This document shows, piece by piece, positions 9,704-16,500 of a DNA stretch of 64,000 nt. The stretch covers positions 186,001 to 250,000 of the forward strand of contig SCUS01000092.1 in the NCBI GenBank assembly GCA_004297725.1, given 5' to 3'. Position 1 is the first letter of the stretch; each line of letters starts with the position of its first letter. Under the pieces are notes generated by a model. The model did no database searches. It was not told where the DNA came from and saw nothing but the letters and a program-made list of their open reading frames with translations. A program made the translations under genes and the position numbers. The stretch is from Myxococcaceae bacterium. GTDB lineage: Bacteria; Myxococcota_A; Polyangia; Polyangiales; Ga0077539.

Positions 9704-11779
9704 TCAGTCCGGGTCGCAGCTCCCGGTGCAGCTCTGCTCGATGCGCCCGGACTCCAGGAAGGTCACCACCTGCCGCTCGGCGTTGGGCAGGAACACCAGG
9801 TCCGAGTGCACGTTGTTGTCCATCACCGGGACGGTGTTGCTCAAGGGCGGGGTGTAGCGCGTGAGGCTCGGGGTGATGGCGTACTGCACCATGGCGCTCT
9901 CGGTGGAGGGCGAGGTGGCGGTGCGCAGCCCGAAGGGGGTCGCGGCGCCGGGGGTGATGAGCGGGATGCCGAAGGCCCGCGCGAGGATGTCGGTGGTGAC
10001 GTTGGGGACGAGGCAGTCGCCGACGGCCTCCTGCAGCATCACGATGCGCGAGGTCGACGGGTCGGGGGGCGCGCGGAAGAGCCGGGTGACGTTGGCCGGG
10101 TCGGCGTGGTCGAAGCGGTACTGGAGCAGCGAGATGAACTCCGCCTGCACCAGGGGGTCGGGGTAGATGCGGTCGACGAAGCTGCGGATGGGCGCGTACA
10201 CGATCGAGCGCGGCAGCAGGTTGGACCACGACGCGCCGGGCACCGCGAGCACCGCGCGGGAGACGCGGCGGGACACGGAGACGAAGGACGAGCCCTGGAT
10301 GCCGCCGAGGCTGACGCCGTAGTAGTAGACGCGCGTCGGGTCGATGAGGGTCGATCCCTCGAAGCGCACCCGGGGGTCGGCGGAGAGCGCGCCGACGGAG
10401 ATCTCCTCCAGCGCGAGGTTGTTGGCGAGGGACTGCAGCAGCCGGTCGGTCACCAGGTTGATGCGGTTGATGTTGGTGACCACGTCGCGAATGATGAGGT
10501 CGCGGTCGCCGCCGGAGAGGCCGATCCAGTCGGTGGCGACGACGACGGCGCCCGCCTGCTCGGCGAGGGGGTGGATCACCCGCGCGATGTCGCCGGTGAG
10601 GTAGTCGCGGCCGGTGCCGAAGACGCCGTGGCCGAACATCACCAGCGGCAGCGGGCGGCGCTCCCGCATCGCCCTCGCGGGGATCACCATGGTGAAGGGA
10701 TACGACGGGGACATCGGCTGGATCTCGGGGGTGCCGTCGGCCGCGAAGGTGATGGTGTTGCGCGCGTCGAGCCAGCCCGGCGGGGTGAAGGTGCCGGTGA
10801 CGATGCGCGCGACGTTGCTGTTGGGGGCGTCCTGCACGCGCTCGATGGTGAAGGGGATCTGGCCCGCGATGCCCGCGCGGCGGATGACCTCGCTGCGCAT
10901 GGCGACGATGGGGCCGAGCACGTGGCGCTCGCTGGCGACGGTGTACGAGAAGGCGAGGTGCAGGTCGTCGCGCGCGTAGCCCTGCGTCGCGAGGAAGCTG
11001 AACAGGGTCTCGTAGTCGGGGCGCGCGGCCTCGATGCGCGGGTCCGTGGAGGGGGTGCGGTCGCGCAGGGCGACGAAGCCCGGGGAGGGGCGCAGCGGGG
11101 TGCCGCCGGGGGTGCGTACGGCGCGGCGGATGGCGACCACGACGCGGGCGCCGAAGGGGAGCGGCTCCAGCGGGCGGATGATGAGCGCGGCGCGGTTGGT
11201 GGCTCCGTCGATGCGGTTGGCGTCCATCTCCGCGAGGAAGGGGACGCGGCGCATGTGGGTCAGGTCAAAGAGGGCGATGGCGCTGGCGGCCTCCAGCGAG
11301 CGCGCGGTCTGGGTGTAGTCGGCGAGAAACTCCGGGGCCACGAGCTCGCCGAAGTGCACCAGGATGGGCGCGGTGGTGGGCGCCCCGTCGGCGCGGTTGA
11401 AGGGCGTGACGTCGACGTTGACGCGGCCCGGGGCGACCTGGAGCACGTTCTCCGGGAGGTTGATGCGCCGCCCGGTGGGGGTCGACGGATCGGGTCGCGT
11501 GAGCAGGTCGGACGGCCACGGGAGCAGGCAGTCGTCGGTGATCGCGAGGGGGTTGCAGCGGGGCGCGTCGGGGGCGTCCTTGGTGGCGGCGTCGACCGGG
11601 GAGAGGTCGCTCGCGACGTCGAGTGCGTCGCTGAAGGCCGCCGTGTCGGCGGGGACATCGGCGGTGGCGGCGGAGACCGCGGCGTCGGCGGGGGAGACCG
11701 CGACGTCATCGCTGCATGCGGCCAGCAGCATCGACGAAGCGGTGAGCAGCGACCAGCAGAGGCTTCGAGAGGTGCGCAT
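9704..11779 (-). CDS. Alpha/beta-hydrolase lipoprotein
   Basis: 691 residues, starting at ATG 11779 because only this start gives a clean lipoprotein signal, MRTSRSLCWSLLTASSMLLAAC, with lipobox LAAC. An Ala/Asp-rich spacer (about 40 residues) follows, then a large domain. YYYGVSLGGIQGSSF holds the nucleophile elbow G-V-S-L-G (GxSxG), and VMFGHGVFGTG just before it resembles the oxyanion HG motif of alpha/beta hydrolases. A C-terminal Asp/His pair lies around MDNNVHSDLVF. The protein is thus likely an envelope-anchored esterase, lipase or peptidase; the substrate is unknown. It is divergent from the acyltransferase gene, with only 51 bp between the starts. Confidence 0.75.
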   Translation of the reverse strand: MRTSRSLCWSLLTASSMLLAACSDDVAVSPADAAVSAATADVPADTAAFSDALDVASDLSPVDAATKDAPDAPRCNPLAITDDCLLPWPSDLLTRPDPSTPTGRRINLPENVLQVAPGRVNVDVTPFNRADGAPTTAPILVHFGELVAPEFLADYTQTARSLEAASAIALFDLTHMRRVPFLAEMDANRIDGATNRAALIIRPLEPLPFGARVVVAIRRAVRTPGGTPLRPSPGFVALRDRTPSTDPRIEAARPDYETLFSFLATQGYARDDLHLAFSYTVASERHVLGPIVAMRSEVIRRAGIAGQIPFTIERVQDAPNSNVARIVTGTFTPPGWLDARNTITFAADGTPEIQPMSPSYPFTMVIPARAMRERRPLPLVMFGHGVFGTGRDYLTGDIARVIHPLAEQAGAVVVATDWIGLSGGDRDLIIRDVVTNINRINLVTDRLLQSLANNLALEEISVGALSADPRVRFEGSTLIDPTRVYYYGVSLGGIQGSSFVSVSRRVSRAVLAVPGASWSNLLPRSIVYAPIRSFVDRIYPDPLVQAEFISLLQYRFDHADPANVTRLFRAPPDPSTSRIVMLQEAVGDCLVPNVTTDILARAFGIPLITPGAATPFGLRTATSPSTESAMVQYAITPSLTRYTPPLSNTVPVMDNNVHSDLVFLPNAERQVVTFLESGRIEQSCTGSCDPD

Positions 11780-11830
11780 CGGGGGGTGCGCTATGGTACA
11801 CGGCGGCGGGTGGTAGCGTCGGGCTTCCCA

Positions 11831-12634
11831 ATGGTGACGCCGACGAAGCGCAGCCCGGTGGCAGCGGGAGGACACGACCCGCGGTGGATGGACGTCGCGA
11901 GCCGGGTGATGTCCGCGCAGGCGGCCTGGCACCGGCTGGAGCTGCGGGGGATGGAGCGGGTGCCTCGGGGAGCGGCGCTGCTGGTGGGCAACCACAACGG
12001 CGGGGCCAACCCGGTGGACGGGCTCTTCCTGATCGAGTGGTACCGCTCCCGGGGAATGACCGACCCGGTGTACGTGCTGGCGCACGAGTTCTTCTTCAAG
12101 CACCTGCGGCTGACCCCGCTGCTCGCTCGCCTCGGCATCATCCGCGCGAACCCCACGGAGGCCGCGCGGGTGCTGCGCTCGGGGGCGAAGGTGCTGGTGT
12201 TCCCGGGAGGAGACACGGACTCGCTGCGCCCGTGGAGCGCCCGTCGAGAGCTGCGCTTCGAGGGCCGCCAGGGCTACGCGAGGCTGGCGATGGAGACCGG
12301 CGCGCCCATCGTCCCGGTGGTCACCGCCGGGGCGCACGAGTCCTTCGTGGTGCTGCGCCAGGGTACGGCGCTGGCCAGGGCGGTGGGCGTCACGAGATGG
12401 CTGCGGTTCAAGTCCTTCCCGGTGACGCTGGCCTTCCCGTGGGGGCTCTGCGTGGGGCCCGCGGCGTACCTGCCGTACGTCCCGCTGCCCACCAAGGTCA
12501 CCGTGGAGTTCGGCGGGGCGATCGAGTCGACCGCGCACCCCGACGCGGCGTCGCTCTCGGGCGCGGTGGAGTCGGCGATGGGCGAGCGGCTGCGGGCGCT
12601 CTACGCCGAGCGGCGCTGGCCCGTGGTGGGGTGA
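11831..12634 (+). CDS. Lysophospholipid acyltransferase family protein (PlsC-like)
   Basis: 267 residues from ATG 11831. LLVGNHNGGANPVDGLFL carries the acyltransferase motif I His followed by Asp, with longer spacing (H-x7-D) than canonical H-x4-D; such variants occur in the membrane acyltransferases related to TMEM68/DAGAT. VLVFPGGDTDSLRPW corresponds to motif III (FPEG-type) and APIVPVVTAGAHES to motif IV. The enzyme is expected to transfer an acyl chain from acyl-CoA or acyl-ACP to a lysolipid or alcohol at the inner face of the membrane. No lipid gene adjoins it other than the divergent hydrolase. No good Shine-Dalgarno precedes the chosen ATG, so the exact start is moderately sure. Confidence 0.75.
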   Translation: MVTPTKRSPVAAGGHDPRWMDVASRVMSAQAAWHRLELRGMERVPRGAALLVGNHNGGANPVDGLFLIEWYRSRGMTDPVYVLAHEFFFKHLRLTPLLARLGIIRANPTEAARVLRSGAKVLVFPGGDTDSLRPWSARRELRFEGRQGYARLAMETGAPIVPVVTAGAHESFVVLRQGTALARAVGVTRWLRFKSFPVTLAFPWGLCVGPAAYLPYVPLPTKVTVEFGGAIESTAHPDAASLSGAVESAMGERLRALYAERRWPVVG

Positions 12635-12667
12635 GCGAGGCCTTAGATGACGGGAGAGCGTGGGGAC

Positions 12668-12695
12668 CAGGGCGGCGTCTGAGGACACCGCCCTG
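12668..12695 (+). terminator. 12-bp stem hairpin downstream of the acyltransferase
   Basis: CAGGGCGGCGTC (12668-12679) pairs with GACACCGCCCTG (12684-12695) with one mismatch and a TGAG tetraloop, 34 nt after the stop at 12634. It is a strong structure without a T-tract. Confidence 0.45.
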
Positions 12696-12804
12696 TGCTG
12701 GGGAATGTCAGCTTCACCCGTTACAGCACTCGCTCTGTTCGACGACCCGAGGGCTTTCACACCCCATCGGCTCTCGCCACCCGTCGACCCTCAGCGCCTC
12801 ACCT

Positions 12805-12820
12805 GTTACGGCGCCGTAAC
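12805..12820. promoter_or_regulatory. 16-bp perfect palindrome
   Basis: GTTACGGCGCCGTAAC is an uninterrupted self-complementary 16-mer in the 241-bp gap between two convergent genes. It could be a dimeric operator or part of a bidirectional terminator; a TTACCTATTTTT stretch follows at 12831. Function unknown. Confidence 0.4.
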
Positions 12821-12875
12821 ACCACCGCTCTTACCTATTTTTCCCGCGCGTTCTGCACTCCCGCCCGAACGGCCT

Positions 12876-13574
12876 TCAGCCCTCGTCGCGCTTCCCCCGC
12901 ACGCTCCGGCGCATCTCCTTCACCCACGCGGCGATGGCGTCGAGCTCCTCCGTCAGCGCCCTCTTCTGGTCGTCGTCCATCTGCCGCGCCAGCGTCGCCG
13001 CCCGCCGCTGCGCCGCCGCCGTCGCCACCGCCCCGCGGAAGCGCTTCACCTGCCCGAGGAGCCTCGGCGCCGTCAGCCGCACCTTCGGCGCGTGGCCCTG
13101 CTCCTCCCGCAGCGAGTCGACGTAGGCGCGCGTGTCCCGCTGCGTGAGCTTCATCGCCGTCACGTGCTGCGCGGCCTTCCGCATCAGCCTCTCGTCGCCC
13201 AGCGGGAGCAGCAGCTCCTTGCGCCCGGGCTCCAGCGAGCGCCACGCCTCGTCGGTGATGCGCTTGTCCCTCGCCGCGATGTGCACGCTCACGTAGAGCA
13301 GCCGGCGGTTGAGCCGCAGCGTCGGACCGCCCGCCCGCGCCAGCAGCTCGCGCCACACGGGGTTGTCCGCGCGCTCGTCGAGGGCCGCGCCGGCGTCGTC
13401 GTCGAACACCGCCACCAGCACCCAGCGGCCGAAGCCGACCAGGGCGTCCTCCATCACGTCGCGGGTCTCCTCCGCGCGCCGCAGCGCCTCCGCCAGGAGC
13501 TTCTTCTCTGCGGCGTTGAGGGTGGCCTCCGAGGCCGGTGAGGAGAGCGCCAGCGCCGCGGTGCGAGTGGACAT
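12876..13574 (-). CDS. Unrecognised soluble protein, mostly helical
   Basis: 232 residues from ATG 13574. An in-frame extension upstream would run through the inverted repeat at 13620-13836 and is not credible. No signal peptide or membrane segment. Charged, amphipathic stretches dominate. RRAEETRDVMEDALVGFG (N-terminal third), then a basic region with LPLGDERLMRKAAQHV and LTQRDTRAYVDSLREEQG, loosely resembles the helical linker plus HTH of ParB/KorB-like proteins, but I cannot confirm a DNA-binding motif. The tail is Arg/Lys-rich. It stands alone between a convergent acyltransferase and the inverted-repeat element. Function unknown. Confidence 0.6.
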   Translation of the reverse strand: MSTRTAALALSSPASEATLNAAEKKLLAEALRRAEETRDVMEDALVGFGRWVLVAVFDDDAGAALDERADNPVWRELLARAGGPTLRLNRRLLYVSVHIAARDKRITDEAWRSLEPGRKELLLPLGDERLMRKAAQHVTAMKLTQRDTRAYVDSLREEQGHAPKVRLTAPRLLGQVKRFRGAVATAAAQRRAATLARQMDDDQKRALTEELDAIAAWVKEMRRSVRGKRDEG

Positions 13575-13619
13575 CACCCGCGACGATACCAGCGGCGCGG
13601 TGACCTGACGGGCCCACGC

Positions 13620-13836
13620 GCTTCCCCGGTACGACCGCGAGGCATCGGTCCCCGGAGCCAGACCCCGAGCGTGAGCGAAGGGGGAGCGCCCTCTACGGTC
13701 GTCAGCGCGAATCTCCGACGCCGCATTTCTTGCCGGAATCAAAGGAGATTCCGGACGCGTACTGATGGCCCGGGCGGTCGCTCACGCTCGGGGTCTGGCT
13801 CCGGGGACCGACGCCTCGCGGTCGTACCGGGGAAGC
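13620..13836. repeat. Long inverted repeat (58-bp arms) with internal hairpin, MITE-like
   Basis: The left arm 13620-13677 and right arm 13779-13836 are reverse complements at 57 of 58 positions (single difference at the A/G in GGC[A/G]TCGG). The 101-bp centre contains a second hairpin, CCGGAATC (13733-13740) with GATTCCGG (13747-13754) around a 6-nt loop. There is no transposase ORF. Near-identity of the arms suggests a recent or actively maintained element: a non-autonomous transposable element, a protein-binding structure, or an RNA stem. The element fills most of the gap between the gene starting at 13574 and the stop of the next at 13844. Confidence 0.7.
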
Positions 13837-13843
13837 CCGGCGT

Positions 13844-14338
13844 CTACGTCCGAAACGACCCGAACGCCCTCGCCACCGCAGGCGCCGCCGGGTCGAACAC
13901 CTCCGTGTCTCCGCCCGCCTCCATCACGTAGACCTTCTTCCCCCGCACGAACACCGCCACCTGGTAGCGGTGGGCCCTCCCCCCGACGGTGGCCCCGTAG
14001 CGGAACATCACCCCCGGCACCCCGTTGGCGCTGCGCACGGGCTCGGGGTTTCCCTGAGGGGTGTAGCCCTGGCGCCGCAGCCGCTCGTCCACCACCCGCC
14101 CCCAGAACTCCAGGCTGGCCTCGGGCTCGTTGCGCATCACGCGCACCGCGATGACGACGCCGTCGGCGTTGGTGGCGCGGTAGTCGTAGCGCGAGTCGTC
14201 CTCGAGCTCGGCGAAGCCGTTGGGGGTGTTCACATGAAAGCTCGCGCAGGCCGGCGCGAGCAGCGAGAGAGCGAGCAGCAGCGGGAGGCGGCGGAGCGTG
14301 GTCATGGCGTCACCAGTCATCGGTTGTCGGTTGAACAT
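13844..14338 (-). CDS. Small lipoprotein of unknown function
   Basis: 164 residues from ATG 14338. This ATG lies 1 nt beyond the stop of the upstream DUF4349 gene, which favours translational coupling. ATGs at 14320 and 14305 are alternatives, and the last gives the tidiest signal, MTTLRRLPLLLALSLLAPAC. The lipid-anchored Cys is followed by a globular domain of about 130 residues (..FWGRVVDERLRRQGY.., ..VMFRYGATVGGRAHRYQVAVFVRGKKVYVMEAGG..) that looks like an alpha/beta domain seen in many small myxobacterial lipoproteins. No catalytic motif. Likely exported together with the DUF4349 lipoprotein. Confidence 0.7.
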   Translation of the reverse strand: MFNRQPMTGDAMTTLRRLPLLLALSLLAPACASFHVNTPNGFAELEDDSRYDYRATNADGVVIAVRVMRNEPEASLEFWGRVVDERLRRQGYTPQGNPEPVRSANGVPGVMFRYGATVGGRAHRYQVAVFVRGKKVYVMEAGGDTEVFDPAAPAVARAFGSFRT

Positions 14339-14339
14339 C

Positions 14340-15419
14340 TCAGCGCAACTGGAGCAGCCGGCCGAGGCCGAGCCTTTCGAGCCACACCACGGGGAGGTCG
14401 AGCGGCCGACGCACCGCCGAGCCCGGCAGCGGATCGGGCGCCACCACCACCTCGGAGCGCGCGTGCGCCGTCACCGTCACCAGCGAGAAGGTCGCCCTCG
14501 CGCGGAGGAAGCGCATGCGGCCCTCGATGCGGTCCATCTCCTGGGTCACCCGCTCGAGCTCCTGCGCGACGCGCAGCGCCTCGGCGACGTTGGCCGCGCG
14601 CGCCAGAAACTCCTCCAGCCGCCGACGCACCGCCCTCAGGTTGGTGAGCCGCACCTCCAGGTCGTTGAACTCCTCGGAGACATCCTGGGCGTTGATGGTC
14701 CGGTGGAGCACCTCCGCCAGCTCCTCCACCCGCCGCACCCCCTCGCGGAAGCGCGCCGACGGAACCCTCACCTGCACCTGCGCGTCGGTGCGCTGCACCA
14801 GGTAGCCGCCCATCGAGTAGGCGAGGTCGACCACCCGATCGAGCGTGGCGGTGATCTCCGCGCGTCGCACCGAGACGTCGACCGCGGCCGTGTAGATGAG
14901 CATCGGCGCGGGCGGCGTCGCCTCGGCGACCGCAGGCGCGGTGACGTTGTTGGCCGCCCCACCCGGCGCGGGCGTGGTGCGCCCCGCAGGGCCGCGCGCG
15001 GTCGTCGTCGCGGGCGTGGTGGCGCCGTGAGCGACGGTGTTGCCGAGGGCGGCCTGCGCCTCACGCGACGCGGGAGGCCGGGCGGGGGCCGGGGCCGCGA
15101 CGGGTGGCGGCGGGGCGGGCGCATCGGCCGAGGGCTCGGAGGGCGGTGACTCGTCGCTGTCGCCCCCGGAGGACTCGCTCCCGGTGCTCTCCGTGCTCTC
15201 CGTGCTGGCGCTGGCGACGCTCACCTCCTGCACGCTCTGCGGCTGCGCGACGCTGCCCGCGTAGGCCTGTGACGGCGGGCTGTACGCCCCCGAGCGGGAG
15301 TACGAGCTCCCGGCGGCGCACCCGCTCGCGGCGGGCAGGCACAGGCTCATCACCAGCAGGGCGGAGGCGCTCCACCCTGTACGACCCGCAGACGGTGATC
15401 GATCTCGCATGGCAGGCAC
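14340..15419 (-). CDS. DUF4349-domain lipoprotein
   Basis: 359 residues from GTG 15419, preceded by GGAGG with 6-nt spacing; an ATG 9 nt downstream is possible. Signal with lipobox ASGC (Cys34), then a low-complexity Ser/Thr/Glu and Pro/Ala linker (about residues 40-170). The C-terminal domain from LIYTAAVDVSVRRAEITATL onward has the DUF4349 layout: strand, YLVQRTDAQVQVRVPSARF, a heptad-rich two-helix coiled coil containing INAQDVSEEFNDLEVRLTNL and EELERV-type repeats, and a final beta segment (ATFSLVTVTAHA). DUF4349 proteins are extracytoplasmic and of unclear function. They usually end in a membrane helix, which is replaced here by a short amphipathic tail (VVWLERLGLGRLLQLR). The next lipoprotein gene follows after 1 nt. 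Confidence 0.8.
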   Translation of the reverse strand: MPAMRDRSPSAGRTGWSASALLVMSLCLPAASGCAAGSSYSRSGAYSPPSQAYAGSVAQPQSVQEVSVASASTESTESTGSESSGGDSDESPPSEPSADAPAPPPPVAAPAPARPPASREAQAALGNTVAHGATTPATTTARGPAGRTTPAPGGAANNVTAPAVAEATPPAPMLIYTAAVDVSVRRAEITATLDRVVDLAYSMGGYLVQRTDAQVQVRVPSARFREGVRRVEELAEVLHRTINAQDVSEEFNDLEVRLTNLRAVRRRLEEFLARAANVAEALRVAQELERVTQEMDRIEGRMRFLRARATFSLVTVTAHARSEVVVAPDPLPGSAVRRPLDLPVVWLERLGLGRLLQLR

Positions 15420-15434
15420 TTCGCTCCTCCGCGC

Positions 15435-15489
15435 GGCGACGACCCGATCGTCGCGCGCGGTCGCCCTGGGAACGCCAGGGGATGCGCCA
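15435..15489 (-). terminator. Two consecutive hairpins downstream of the ATP-grasp gene
   Basis: Within the 91-bp gap between two co-oriented genes there are a CCCTGG/CCAGGG stem (15473-15478, 15484-15489) and a 7-bp stem around CGACGA/TCGTCG (15435-15441, 15447-15453). They would separate the ATP-grasp operon from the lipoprotein pair. No T-run. Confidence 0.35.
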
Positions 15490-15510
15490 TGCTTACACCC
15501 GAAATCGCCT

Positions 15511-16500
15511 TTAGCTGATCTCGCTCTTCTGCACGAAGACCGCGTCGTCGTAGCGGAGCATCACCAGCCCGTCGGTCCATGCGTCCATGGCCACCTCGGG
15601 CTCTCTCCCCAGGGCCCAGGCGATGAGCCACTCGGGGTACTTCGCCCCGGCCGCCGCCGCGAGCGGAAAGCCCCCACCGAACCGGGGGTTGATCTCGATG
15701 AACTTCACCGCCCGCTCGGCCGTGAGGAAGAGCTGCACCGTCATGCACCCCATCGCCCCGGGCAGCGCCTCCACCACCCTCCGCCCGGCCTCCATCAGCA
15801 GCGGATCCTTCACGGTCATGCCCTTGGAGACCTCGCCCGCGCGGGTCTCGATGCGCAACCGCGGCACCACGCACCTCACCTTGCCGGTAAGGTCGGCCAG
15901 CACGTCGAGGGTGTACTCCTCGCCCTTCACGAACTCCTGCACCATCGCGTTGGCCGTGTGCCTCGCGTGGAAGGCCAGCGACTCGGCGTCGTCGATGCGC
16001 GTCGCCCCGACCGAGCAGCTCCCGTCCGAGGGCTTGAGGAAGTACGGGTAGCGAGCGTTGGGGTCGGCCAGGATGGTCGCCGCGTCGAGCACCGCGGGCG
16101 TGTCGAAGCCGTGCGTGAGGAAGAAGTCGCGCGTGGTGCGCTTGTCGAGCGAAAGCTCCGTCGTGGCGGTCGACGACACCACCAGGGTGATCCCCTTGGC
16201 GGCGAAGGCCTCCCGGTGCGGCGCCAGCAGGTGAAGCTCCGTGTCGATGAGCGGCACCACCATCCGCACGCCCTCGCGCTCGCACAGCGCCAGCAGGTGC
16301 GGAACGTACTCCGGCGAGGTCACCCTCGGCACCAGCACGCCCGCGTCCGCCGCGTGGAAGGCCGCGGCGTTTCTCCGCAGGTCCGCCACCAACACCCGAC
16401 CCGGTACTCCGAGCGCCTTCAGCGCCGCCTGGAATTCCCGCACCAGCGCCACGCGCCGCCCACCGCTGGTGAGCAGCACCGAGAACGCCCCGGCGCCCAT
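15511..16500 (-). CDS. ATP-grasp domain protein (CarB/PylC-like ligase)
   Basis: 329 residues from ATG 16500, which shares one base with the stop of the preceding oxidoreductase gene (TGATG), so translation is probably coupled. The N-terminal pre-ATP-grasp fold begins VLLTSGGRRVALVREF. The ATP-grasp core has YPYFLKPSDGSCSVGA (nucleotide-binding Lys and glycine loop), MVQEFVKGEEYTLDVL and VKFIEINPRFGGGFPLA, where the Glu and Asn bind magnesium. ATP-grasp enzymes join a carboxylate to an amine through an acyl-phosphate. The coupling to a sugar or polyol dehydrogenase-like protein hints at decoration of a glycan or small metabolite, but the substrate cannot be read from sequence. Confidence 0.8.
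   Translation of the reverse strand: MGAGAFSVLLTSGGRRVALVREFQAALKALGVPGRVLVADLRRNAAAFHAADAGVLVPRVTSPEYVPHLLALCEREGVRMVVPLIDTELHLLAPHREAFAAKGITLVVSSTATTELSLDKRTTRDFFLTHGFDTPAVLDAATILADPNARYPYFLKPSDGSCSVGATRIDDAESLAFHARHTANAMVQEFVKGEEYTLDVLADLTGKVRCVVPRLRIETRAGEVSKGMTVKDPLLMEAGRRVVEALPGAMGCMTVQLFLTAERAVKFIEINPRFGGGFPLAAAAGAKYPEWLIAWALGREPEVAMDAWTDGLVMLRYDDAVFVQKSEIS

Noticed and set aside
9287-11830. A long N-terminal extension of the acyltransferase frame
   Set aside because: The extension is low-complexity antisense of the hydrolase and methyltransferase genes; the acyltransferase domain is complete from ATG 11831.
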